Below are positions 34,301 to 42,613 of a DNA stretch of 42,949 nucleotides, piece by piece. Every line of letters starts with the position of its first letter. Positions within the stretch are counted from its first letter, which is position 1. This DNA is from Mastigamoeba balamuthi (lineage: Eukaryota; Evosea; Mastigamoebida; Mastigamoebidae). The stretch covers positions 1 through 42,949 of the forward strand of contig CACRSC010000042.1 of assembly GCA_902651635.1 (NCBI GenBank). The letters run 5' to 3'. Under the pieces are notes generated by a model. The model searched no databases, was not told where the DNA came from, and worked only from the letters and a program-made list of their open reading frames with translations. The position numbers and the translations under genes were made by a program.

Positions 34301-35325
34301 AGGGCCAGGCTGTCGTACCCGCAGGCGAGGAACAGGCGGCCGGACACGCGGCACAGCGCCGACTCTGTCTCGGCGTCCCCGAGGTCGCGCGCGAGCCGCG
34401 AGGCCCTGTCGATCCACATCGACGCCGTCGCGACGTCCTTGTGCTTCTGCGAGAGGCCCAGGCACGTGCTGACCCGCAGGTTGCAGCGCCTGTCGCCCGA
34501 GACGGCGGCAGCGTAAGCCTGCTTCCACAGATCGTCGAGCTCGTCCTCGCTCCGGTCGCTGCGCTCGCGCGGCTCGGCCTCGTCGCGCACGCCGAGAACC
34601 AGGAACGCCACGCGGGCCCTCCGCTCCATGTGCGCGTCCCCGAGCAGCAGCGCGGCCTCGAGGACCCGCCCGTAGCGCTGCATCGCGGCGTCGAAGCGAT
34701 CCAGCCCCACGTGCGCGTTGGCCGCCGCGTAGCACGCGGTCGCCTCCTGCTCGAGCGCCCCCAGCTCGCGCGCCACGCCGGCGGCCTGGTCGAGCACAGC
34801 GGCCGCGCGGTCCATGTCCGCTGTCTTGCCCGAGTGCAGCAGGCTCTCGCCCTGCTTGAGGAGTGCCAGCAGCTCGCCCTCCCTGTCGCCGCACGCCTGC
34901 GCCTCGGCCGCGCGGCTGGCCCAGTGCTCGGCGGGCAGCCTCGGGGACAGCATGCCCGCGAAGCTGGCGGCCTTGGGCGGCCTGCGGCTGCTGGCCGCCT
35001 GCGTGGAGTCTCCGGGCCCGCCCGACGAGGCCGCCAGCTCGGGGCTGGCGCTGCCCTCCGAGTCCTCAGCCTCGCGGGAGGGGGCGCTCTGGACGCGGTG
35101 GGGCTTGAGCTGGCCCGAGCTGTGGTTGGGACGGCGCGGGAGGCGGCGGGGACGCCGGGCCTCGGAGACGCCGTGGGCCGCTGCGCTCATCTCGCCGCGG
35201 TGGATCATGGAGACGCAGGCGGGGCGCACCTGGTGCGAGACCGAGTCGGTCCGGCGGTCCCGGGCCAGCTCGGGCAGCACCAGCTGGGACCGCGACCGCG
35301 TGCTGTCGCCCAGCAGGCTCGTCAT
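31309..35325 (-). CDS. TPR-repeat protein with C-terminal CHAT (caspase-like) protease domain
   Basis: An uninterrupted 1338-residue frame from the first ATG at 35325 (reading MTSLLGDSTRSRSQLVLPEL). The first 120 or so residues are Ser/Arg/Pro-rich and probably disordered. A long array of about eighteen TPR units of the LGN/kinesin-light-chain style follows, with recurring NLGxAxxxxG and YxxQLxIAxxxGD patterns, to about residue 880. The C-terminal part is a CHAT domain: the catalytic His is in IHLATHSDP (about residue 1183) and the catalytic Cys in VVLSCCSSG (about 1235, the second Cys). Both dyad residues are present, so protease activity is plausible. CHAT belongs to the caspase/separase clan. 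The gene is intronless while its neighbours have 11-14 exons. Substrate unknown; the TPR array presumably binds a partner or holds the protease inactive. Confidence 0.93.
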   Translation of the reverse strand: MTSLLGDSTRSRSQLVLPELARDRRTDSVSHQVRPACVSMIHRGEMSAAAHGVSEARRPRRLPRRPNHSSGQLKPHRVQSAPSREAEDSEGSASPELAASSGGPGDSTQAASSRRPPKAASFAGMLSPRLPAEHWASRAAEAQACGDREGELLALLKQGESLLHSGKTADMDRAAAVLDQAAGVARELGALEQEATACYAAANAHVGLDRFDAAMQRYGRVLEAALLLGDAHMERRARVAFLVLGVRDEAEPRERSDRSEDELDDLWKQAYAAAVSGDRRCNLRVSTCLGLSQKHKDVATASMWIDRASRLARDLGDAETESALCRVSGRLFLACGYDSLALECCRRLAAIASGLCFSRKLSDALGAIDGADGHPVPPFALQGDAPSFLATIESLNAQGRHADAADLLERSASEALAHGDKLTELIACSNLGIAYMGAEQQYDKAVVWLQRAAGLAGHLGDRATEATMCRKAGRALVALGRHREALEWHSRDLEISRSLGRAAEEQRALINVGLAQRSLGDCAAAVATLERSRQLAVRLGDRKAEADALGDLGIAHRGLGQYERAAELIEAQLRIAREIKDTVAEGRAVGNLGLVHADQGAFAKAELMYSQQLRIAIVAQDAEQECIACGNIAGIMNNTGRTDGALEMHTRQLELAKRLGLRKREAGAYEGIANDFHRMGRYREAIESYEHELAISQELDDRVCEGSALRSMGVSFSRLGQHDRAVEMLNRGLSIAKDLSDRVGQATALANIAIALLGKGETAEALAMFHSSLELYKELGDRYAEGRLEGNIASALEGMGRTEEAVPHIAKQLEISREVGDMSAEACGLNNLGEALREMGRLQAAIDQYRQAVVAADKAGNKEAGALSSHNLGKALRQLGEPHKASWQLRRAIALRNEIRGALSSDEWRISIFKSQQHSYKELVGSLVDCGSLAEALEAEDQARGQSLTANLLAVDEAVVSPRASLSAYAARNRVAMVMLERTEDFVRAWLVRGSREDVGVETLAVSGELRSLSMVCRRGAVDRKALASLSSLLLPEGGPLSRWLEEEHAAGVSFLVVVPHGDLWSVPFAALSACGPRGDPLNEWFSVITSPSLRIFVLLSSPERFCVGPPSRSVVVGDPEPMPVMPGENEPASQLEMARAEARVIAKILCCEARGLFVGPAATRDAVVPLMKNSTFIHLATHSDPELFYQSDTQPAGALALSCDKDHGDDGWLRASQVQECPLAGHPLVVLSCCSSGAAAKVADLQSREGVMGLARAFLFAGARGVVSSLWQLEDEAAAVFMRRFYRVMLRGHGAGLWDTASALREATSFMRDKFPEPRHWSSFIYIGGQRSNHQMV

Positions 35326-35862
35326 CGGCTCTGGCAGGAATGACAAGTTGTATTTTTGGGCGCACTGTCCAGCGCGGAATTGTTCAGAGTTCTATTTTGG
35401 GGAGAGAATTTCCATGGTGATGGAATAACGACGAGGCGCCTTGTTCTTTCGAGCGTGTCTGGCATCCGCGCGCGCGTGCTCAGGTGACCCGAGAAAAGCA
35501 GATTTTTGATACTCTGCACAAGAGATCTCCTGTGACTGTAACAAAGATCATCACAACCTAAAATCTTGTGGACCCGTTGACCTGTTGGGCTCCGGCAGTT
35601 AAATTGCAGCCCAACTGCCTTCCGTGCCCGCCCTTCGCCCGCCCACAACCCCTCCCCGAACATGTCCGTGGCGTCCCGCTGGCCCGCCGAGGGCTCCCGC
35701 GAGCTCTCGGCCGGCGAGAGTGCCGCCCGCGAGAAAGAGTACCAGCGTCGCTGCGCAGCCGTCAAGGCACGACAGAGATGGCGACCGGAGGGCCACAGCC
35801 CCCCCCTGCACAGCCACTGCACGCGCTGACACGGCGCGCGCACTGCCCTCTCTCTTCCCCCC
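35326..35862. promoter_or_regulatory. Divergent intergenic region between the TPR-CHAT and costars-LIM-RhoGAP genes
   Basis: 537 bp between two divergently transcribed genes. On the minus strand CCCAAAAATA (35351-35360) lies about 26-35 bp before the TPR-CHAT start and CCAAAATAG lies further upstream (near 35391-35399). Both resemble the CAAAAATAG motif before receptor genes 2 and 3. On the plus strand an ATG at 35662 opens a short charged frame (MSVASRWPAEGSREL) that could be an extra first exon of the RhoGAP gene, but I found no convincing splice donor. Confidence 0.4.
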
Positions 35863-38800
35863 ATGCCCGCTGGGCGATCCCAGTGGGTGGACTCGGAGAT
35901 ACGCAAGCTGATCGCGGTGATCGCGGGGACGGGGTCGCGGACGATCACGTTCCGGGCGCTCTTTGACCGCACCGTCGACGACTTCGAGGCCATCAGCGGC
36001 ACCCTCGTCGCCGCCAGGAAGCGCGGCGTCGTCGAGTACGAGGTGCGGGGGTCCCCTCCCTCCCTCCCTCGCCTGTGATTGTTCCTCTTTTTCTGTGCGG
36101 GGCTGTCCCTGCGGTTGTTGATCTCCGCCCGTTATTCACTGTGGTTGGAATTAGTCTTTATTGTATTCTTGGTCCGTGCCCTGTGCACAGTATGTCAGTA
36201 TGAGCTTGTCTGCTGCTGCACTCGTTGTGGGTTTGTGAGTCGCTGTAACTCCAGCCAAAAGACCCATTGCTGACTGGCCACGTGGCTGTTGACGGCAGGG
36301 TGGCGGGCTGCTGCTGAGCGGCACGCACGACGACGTGGTGATCCGGCTGCTCAAGGACACGATACCCGACAGCGCGCTGCCCGCCCGCGAGACCGAGGCC
36401 CCCAAGCCCCGCGGGGGCGCAGGCGGCAAGACGCGCGGGTTCGAGAACATCGACCTGAGCAACAACAAGTGCGGCAACTGCGGCAAGACGGTCTACGCGA
36501 CGGAGCGCGTCGACGCGGCGGGCATGGCGTTCCACAGGGGCTGCTTCGTCTGCTCGCAGTGCAAGTGCACGCTGCGCACCACCGAGTTCTGCATGATCAA
36601 CAAGACCATCTACTGCAAGCCCCACTACGTGCGCGCCTCTCTGCGTAGCACTGCCCTCCCTTCCCCCACGTGTGGCCTCGGCGGCTCTGGGTGTGGAGGC
36701 TCAGTGCTGGTGGGCTTGTGCAGATGCAAATCTACCAGGCCAAGGGAGGATACGACGGCTTCGAGGGGTCCTCGAGGCGGGCCGGAAAGACCCCGTCGCC
36801 CACTCCAGCGCCGGCGCCGGCACAGGCGCAGCAGCAGCAGCCGCGCGAGCCGCCTGTGGCGATGGCGCAGGTGCTCGCGGGCAGCACGCCGGCCGCGAGG
36901 CAGACGCCCTCCCCGTCGCAGCAGCAGCAGGAAGACGAGACCCGCAGAGCCGCGGCTGAGTCCAGGGCGAGGCAGGAAGAGGCCCAGAGGATGGCCCGCG
37001 AGGCTGACGAGCGCAGGCAGCGCGAAGCGGCGGAGGCGGATGCGAGGGCGCGCCAGGCAGAGGATACACGCAGGCAGCGCGAGATGGCCGAGGCCGAGGA
37101 GTCGCGCAGGCGCAGGGCTGAGGAGGAGCGCCTCGCAGCCGAGGCCAGGGCCCGCGAGCAGCAGGAGGCACGCAGGAGGGCCGATGAGGAGAGGGCGGCC
37201 GCTGCGCGCGAGGCGGAGGCTCGCAGGCTGCAGGCAGAGGAGGCCAGAAAGCAGAGGGAGCTCCTCGAGGCCAAGGCAAGTGGAGTAAATGGGGGAGATG
37301 TACTGATAGCAATGCAGAGAGCGGAGGAAGAGCGACTCGCGTTCGAGGCGAGGATGAGGGAGGCCGAGAACAAGAAGCGCCAGCTGGAAGAGGCCCGCAG
37401 ACAGAAGGAAGCGCTCGAGGCCGCCAGGGTGAGCCACTCGTCCGCCTTCTTTTCCCTTCGCCAGATTGCCAGCTTAACGTTTTGCGGTGAAATAGAAAGC
37501 AGAGGAGGAGAGGCTTGCGATCGAGGCGAGAATCAGGGAGGCCGAGAAGAAACGCCAGGCCGAGGAGGAGCGCAGGCAGAGGGAAGCGCTCGAGGCCGCC
37601 AAGGCGAGCACACACACACGCCGGACAACCACAATCGAGGACTTACGAGAGCTAACCCGTACAGAGGGCGGAGGCAGAGAGGATGGCTCTCGAGGCGAGG
37701 ATCAGGGAGGCCGAGCTGAGGCGCCAGGCCGAGGAGGAGCGCAGGCAGAGGGAGGCAGCAGAGGCCGCTAAGGTTGTAGGCGAGCCCAGTGAAACTCTCC
37801 TGCTTACTTTGATTACAGCGGGCCGAGGAGGAGAGGCTGGCGCTCGAGGCCCGGATAAGAGAGGCCGAGAAGAAGAGGCAGGAGGAGGATGACCACAGGC
37901 GGTGGGAAGCTCTTGAGAGGTCCAAGGCACGTGGTCCTCAGTTTCCCGGAACTTGTACGTTTCGGCCTCCAACCGACTGTATGTGCCCACGCAGAAGGCC
38001 GAGGCCGAGAGGCTGGCTATGGAGGCAACCATCAGAGAGGCCGACAAGCGGCGCCAGGCGGAGGAGGACCGCAGGCAGAGAGAGGCCTACGAGGCCGCCG
38101 AGGCTCGCAGGCAGCGCGAGGCCGCTGACGAGTGGCGCCGCCGTAAGGCCGCCGATGCGGCGCGCCTCCGTGACCAGGAGGAAGCCAGAAAGGTGTCATA
38201 CTCTTCTCGCTCCGTTGCGCATATCGACCCCTCACCGTTGCCAATCCAGGCCGAGGAGGAGCGCCAGCGCAACAGGGCCTTTGTGGAGGCAGAGACTAGG
38301 CGGCAGGCAGAGGAGGAGCAGCGCGTGCGTGCAGCCGCTCAGGAGGCGCGCGCACGCGAGGCCGAGCGTCAGAAGCGTGTCTCGGACGCTTCCAACGCTC
38401 AGGCAGATACCTTCCGCAGAGCAGCCACGAGCGCACGCTTCGGCGGGTCTTCGGCTGTGCCCGCGGTTTCCTCGCCGTCCTCGTCGCAGCAGAGGCTGCT
38501 CAAGGCGCAGGAGGACGCCAGGAGGCAGTTGGCGATGCTCGAGACTTCGGCCAAGTCGCTGGACGGCGGCTTGGCCAGCCGCAGGCGCCAGCAGCAGCAG
38601 GACCACCTCGAGGCGCTGCGCTCGGGCGCGGAGGAGGCGCGCAAGATGGCACAGACCGAGTGGCAGTCGACTCAGGCGAACGCAGCCGGCGCGGAGCGCG
38701 GGCCCTTGCCCACTTGCCGTGGCTGCCACAAGGTACGCCAAGAGCTTGTTGGAAGCACAGAACTGGCGGCGCTGACGCGCTTTCAACGCAGGCTCTGTGG

Positions 38801-39657
38801 GCTGAGAACGCGAGGTTCTGCACATACTGCGGGCTCAAGGTCGTCCAAGCGTTCCCGGCGCCGCCAAGGGCTCCGGCCCCGGCGCCGCCGGCACCTGCCC
38901 CAGCTGCAGGCTCGCCTGTGAGCCGCAGCGCGATTGTGTTCAAGCCCGCAGTTGCCAGGTCACGTAACTCGCTCCCGCCTGTTGGGAAGAACTGGGAGGT
39001 CGTCAACAACCTCATAGAATACGTGCGTCACCGAAGCACGAGGCACTGCTACGAGTACTCAGGCAATTTACTACGCAGCTGATGGAGAACGGGACCTACG
39101 AGACGGACATTTGGAGGCGCTCGCTGTTCCCCGACGAGGTTCGCGACCTGTGGGAGGAGATACAGAGCGGCAACAACGCGTCGGACCTGTCAGGTTACTC
39201 GTGCAACACCGCGGCCTCGTGCCTCAAGCGCGTTCTCTTCACGCGCGAGCCCATGATACCGTACGAGCACTATGACACGCTCGTCGCCGTGCGCACGATG
39301 TCTCGCGGAGGCCAGGGCATCTTGCTCTGCATCCAGGAGGTCGTCCCGAAGATCCCTCTTGCCAACGCGGTCGTGCTGTACAAGTTGCTGGCGCTGCTCG
39401 GTCAGGTTGCCGCCCACAGCAGCGTCACGGGGAACACGGCAGAGGCTCTGGGGTACACGCTGGGCCCAGCGATTATGAGGCCGCGTGGGCTAATGGAAGA
39501 CCTGGCCAAGTTCGCGGCTGGAACTGGGGAGAGGTCGCACCTGGAGCTCGCAGTCAAGTTTGCCAACGAGCTGCTGACGATGATGATCGAGGACATAGAC
39601 ATTGTGTTCGAAGCTGTTGGACCCATCTCGGAGTACCACAGCCGTCATAGCTCATAG
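35863..39657 (+). CDS. Costars - LIM - coiled coil - zinc ribbon - RhoGAP protein
   Basis: Eleven exons, all meeting in phase 0: 35863-36042, 36299-36628, 36724-37275, 37318-37428, 37496-37603, 37665-37772, 37819-37926, 37995-38192, 38250-38732, 38792-39022 and 39079-39657, giving 995 residues. The N-terminus is a costars domain (QWVDSEIRKLIAVIAGTGS to VVIRLLKD). A LIM domain follows with the full C-x2-C-x17-H-x2-C-x2-C-x2-C-x17-C-x2-H ligand set, then a long Glu/Arg/Ala coiled coil, a CRGC and CTYC pair (zinc ribbon) and a RhoGAP domain with the arginine finger in DIWRRS and the LKRVLFTREPMIPYEHYD block. It should switch off Rho/Rac GTPases and act on actin. The Asn usually before LAxxFGP is missing in EALGYTLGP. 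Confidence 0.9.
36043..36298 (+). other. First intron of the costars-LIM-RhoGAP gene
   Basis: 256 nt, GTGCGG to GGCAG, the longest intron of this gene. It holds nothing recognisable; its T-rich middle is unlike the flanking GC-rich exons. Confidence 0.7.
37276..37926 (+). repeat. Tandemly repeated 36-residue coiled-coil exons
   Basis: Four successive exons of 111, 108, 108 and 108 nt each encode one unit of the pattern RAEEERLAxEARIREAE, then KKRQ, then EEERRQREALEAAK, and each is bounded by phase-0 introns. The intron before the array (37276-37317) begins GCAAGT. A fifth, longer exon (37995-38192) starts with a related unit. This looks like growth of the coiled coil by exon duplication. Confidence 0.85.
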
Positions 39658-40055
39658 TGTGATTTATCATTGCCGAAGTGGGAAAAGAAATACCTGATAT
39701 TCAAGATGAAAATCCGGTCTTTTGTGGTTTGTAGGGTTTTGCGAAGCAAATTGGCCGTTGGCTTTATCACTGTGCTGTACTACTATTTATGTCTCTGGCT
39801 GCATTGGTAGTGCCCAATTTAAACAGGAATTGATATGAAAGGGCACTCACCGAAACCACAAATGGTACCTCGAATAGAACCTGAGATTGTTGGTCCATAT
39901 CCATAAATAATCTTATGGACCCGGGGTAAAGAGTAAAAAATTCCTGTGAGAACATCTTTATTTGTTCATTATTTTCTTGAAGTTAAGACACATATTCCCT
40001 TTAAAATGCTCCGAAATACCGAGAAGCAGGCTGCACACTGCTGTTGATGTCATAG
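39658..40055. other. AT-rich intergenic stretch, nothing recognised
   Basis: Downstream of the RhoGAP stop the base composition drops sharply in GC. No open frame of family resemblance, RNA gene or repeat was seen. Confidence 0.5.
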
Positions 40056-40266
40056 AGGTCAGTGCAGAGGCAGACAAGCTTCTTGCTGCTCTTGGACGGG
40101 CTGCAGCTGAAAAAAGGGCAAGCTCAGGACGTCCTGTGATGAGCAAGGAGCAGAAGACAAAGAAAGAGGCACCCAGGCCCCGGAATCCATGCCCTGCTGA
40201 CCCTCCAAGAGTCTGCAACAAGAAGAACAAGAAAGTGCCACCAACACCCTCCACCCCACTCAATTA
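40056..40266 (+). CDS. Possible exon, unrecognised basic protein
   Basis: An open stretch with coding-like composition reads EVSAEADKLLAALGRAAAEK and then a Lys/Pro-rich tail to a stop at 40265-40267. It sits in AT-rich DNA, lacks a clear start and matches no family I know. It may be an exon of a degraded or transposon-derived gene. Confidence 0.25.
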
Positions 40267-40518
40267 ATTCGTAACTTTAATGTTCACATCAGATCCTGAT
40301 TTGGTCAATTTTTTAGGAACTAGGAGTTTTCATTCAAAATCAGAGACACGGTTAATATGACTACAACTAGAGGTGATGTAGTGCAAATTTGGATTTCAGA
40401 CAAATTTACAAATTATTGAAATAAGAAATAACGGAATGCTGAATGGGAGCAACTTTTCTCAACAAAACTGACTGCCAGTGAATTATCATCGTCTGTTTTG
40501 ACTTCATCTTTTTCCAGA

Positions 40519-40977
40519 ATGCCTACTGGTCACCCTCAAACACTGGCATCAGGGGCAGCTGGGCACCAATGCCTCCTGTGGCCACTCTCAAGCGAGTCTT
40601 CTTCACGAAAAGGACCATGTTCATATATAAGGCAGTCTGTGCAGACTCTGTGCTGCCACCAGTCTGTGCCACTGGCAGATATTATGTGCTGGTGGCAGAT
40701 GACATCATTTTCAAAAAATTGTTTGGGTTGTCCTTCAAGCTGATGTCAACCACGCCGTCTGAGCCAAGCACCTTCAAGAAGAGGAAGCCCGAGGTATGCT
40801 ACTGCATTTGCTTCACCACCACTTGTTCTCCTTCTCAAGCATTGTTCCATGTTGCACATCATGAGCATAAGAGACTGGGTGTTCCTATATCTGCTAATCA
40901 AGCCCCTGCACTGCAGGCCATGATGACACACCATTCCAATGAGTTGTTCTATTTTCATACATACAATCATCTGCAAT
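40519..40977 (+). CDS. Possible spliced gene fragment, unrecognised
   Basis: After a good pyrimidine-rich acceptor (TTTTTCCAG near 40518) an open stretch of about 90 codons reads NAYWSPSNTGIRGSWAPMPP, later RVFFTKRTMFIYKAVCADS and GRYYVLVADDIIFKKLFG, and ends at KKRKPE with a GTATGC donor near 40794. A further stretch ending HSNELFYFHTYNHLQ with a stop at 40977-40979 could be the next exon. No domain recognised. Low confidence because no start was found. Confidence 0.3.
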
Positions 40978-40984
40978 GAATGAA

Positions 40985-41320
40985 GTACGTGGCATAGCAG
41001 AGGGTCCACTTCGTGCTGCTATGCATGATGCCACTATGCACCACTCACTATGCATGATGCTGCTACGTGCCACTCACTACACATCAAGCACTGTAGCAGC
41101 ACGTAGCAGCATCATGCATAGCGGTGCATAGCAGCATTATGCATAGAAGCACGCAGCAGATCCTCTGCTATGCTGTATAGTTCATTCATCGCACTATGCA
41201 CCACTGCAGCAGGGTCTGCTACATGCTGCTATGTATGGAGGCACTATACACCACTACACATAACAGCACTACATGCCGCTGCACATAAAGGCACTACGCA
41301 CTGCTACATATTTTGTGAGC
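40985..41320. repeat. Degenerate CTATGCA / TGCATAG repeat field, left part
   Basis: Short words such as CACTATGCACCACT, GCTATGCATGATG, CTACATGCTGCTATG and their complements recur irregularly over about 330 bp, in both orientations. The right-hand field at 41990-42260 uses the same words mainly in the opposite orientation. Confidence 0.75.
41048..41121. repeat. Perfect 23-bp inverted repeat (hairpin)
   Basis: Arms 41048-41070 and 41099-41121 are exact reverse complements over 23 bp (starting CTATGCATGATG), separated by a 28-nt loop. It lies inside the CTATGCA repeat field and could form a strong stem-loop in DNA or RNA. Confidence 0.9.
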
Positions 41321-41648
41321 CCACCTACCTGCAGAACCCCACACCTAAACAATTGTTAACTGCCATAAAAATGGCAGGCAGGTCATGTTTTTGCTTTTGG
41401 GAGAGAGAAGCCCTGGACAGCAGAAAACGTTCAAGTGAGAGTAGGAAGAGATCACTGAGGACCAGCAGAGCAGCTGCCTGGGAAGAGGGCGACTGAGGAC
41501 CAGCAGGTGCCTCAGAGGCCTGGGAGGCACCTGTGCTCCCAATCATGTCGTGGATGGCATCAAGTACGAGGTAAGGGCGATGCGTTCTCCTTGGCCTTTT
41601 GGCCTTTGGTGCTGCAGACTCCATGCCCTTAAAGCTGATCTTCCACAT

Positions 41649-41948
41649 CTATTGAGCTTTTGTGTGAGTAAATGATGAAAGAAAAGGAAACGCATGACAC
41701 ATTGCTGTAGTAGTTCTGCCAGATGGTGCTCATACACCCCCTTCCTCACCAGGGGGTGTGCCGTGAACAGTGTCTGGAACTCTGAAGACAGCCTGGATGA
41801 CGTCGCAGTGCTCTCTTATGTCTGATCTGTAGGGAAAGTCAGATGAAATGTGGTAAGAGAGAACAAGAGAGAGGGAAAAGAGTACGTACCTCCACTCAGG
41901 GTGCTTCATGAACAGGGGATGGTAGTTGACCTCGGTCCACTGCTCTAT
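41649..41948 (-). CDS. Possible minus-strand spliced gene fragment
   Basis: On the minus strand an exon at 41948-41890 reads IEQWTEVNYHPLFMKHPEWR. It is bounded by a CTCACAG acceptor and a GTACGT donor. A 63-nt intron ending TTTCCCTACAG leads to 41826-41760 (SDIREHCDVIQAVF). A further 55-nt intron would lead from 41704 to a stop at 41651-41649. The splice sites are good but the protein is not recognised and the upstream start is not visible. Confidence 0.3.
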
Positions 41949-41989
41949 CTGTGAGACAATGGCACATCGATCACGTTTACTTTCTGTAG

Positions 41990-42260
41990 CGGAAGCAACT
42001 CTGCTACATGCCACTACACAGACCTCCGCTATGCACTCACTGTAGCTGAAGCAGAAAAGCATAGTGGCATGTTGCAGAAGGTGTGTAGTGGCGTGTAGTG
42101 GAGCATGTGTGTAGCGGTGTATAGCGGACCCACATGTAGCGGCACATAGTGGAGGAACTGTGTAGTGGTGCATAGTGGACCCACATGTAGTGGTGTGTAG
42201 CAAAAGGCTGTGTTGCAACAGTGTGTAGTCGAGGCTGCATAGTGGCATGTAGCAGAAGTC
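41990..42260. repeat. Degenerate TGCATAG repeat field, right part
   Basis: Words such as GTGCATAGTGG, GTGTATAGCGG and GGACCCACATGTAG recur. Two successive units beginning near 42111 and 42162 show a period of about 51 bp with a shared GGACCCACATGTAG core. Orientation is mostly opposite to the field at 40985-41320. Confidence 0.75.
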
Positions 42261-42337
42261 TATATGATTCAGTGGCAGATAGTTTTTGAGTTTACATCAT
42301 TTGTGTGCTGTGCTAGCTGGAAGACAGGTGAGCAGCA

Positions 42338-42613
42338 ATGCAGAGAAAAGCAGGTTCTCAGAAATCCGCAGCAGATGAGCCTTGTACACAGATGACATCC
42401 AGGCAACATCAGAGAGATATTGCCTGGGAGCATAAGGCATACTGCTGCAGTGCATGTGACAGGTACTACACGTTGCAGTATCACCTGCAGAGGGCTGGGC
42501 ACATGGGCACCCGAGAACATCCAGAGTCTGAAGACTACCTGAAAAAAAGTACAGTAGCCTCTGGCCATACCCAACTGTACATGTACATTTGCTTTATGAA
42601 TAAACATATATGA
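42338..42613 (+). CDS. Small open frame with possible zinc-finger motif
   Basis: A 91-residue frame starting MQRKAGSQKSAADEPC. It contains AYCCSACDRYYTLQYHLQ, followed by His residues in RAGHMGTREH, which resembles a C2H2-type finger but with unusual spacing (C-x2-C-x14-H-x5-H). It could be a fragment of a transposon or a zinc-finger protein. There is no support beyond the motif. Confidence 0.3.
   Translation: MQRKAGSQKSAADEPCTQMTSRQHQRDIAWEHKAYCCSACDRYYTLQYHLQRAGHMGTREHPESEDYLKKSTVASGHTQLYMYICFMNKHI

Noticed and set aside
33305-35343. Plus-strand open frames opposite the TPR-CHAT gene
   Set aside because: The minus strand shows repeated TPR patterns and the CHAT dyad over the entire length. 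The plus-strand frames are compositional.
41170-41496. Plus-strand open frame starting in the CTATGCA repeat field
   Set aside because: Its first half is translated repeat, and there is no splice or motif support.
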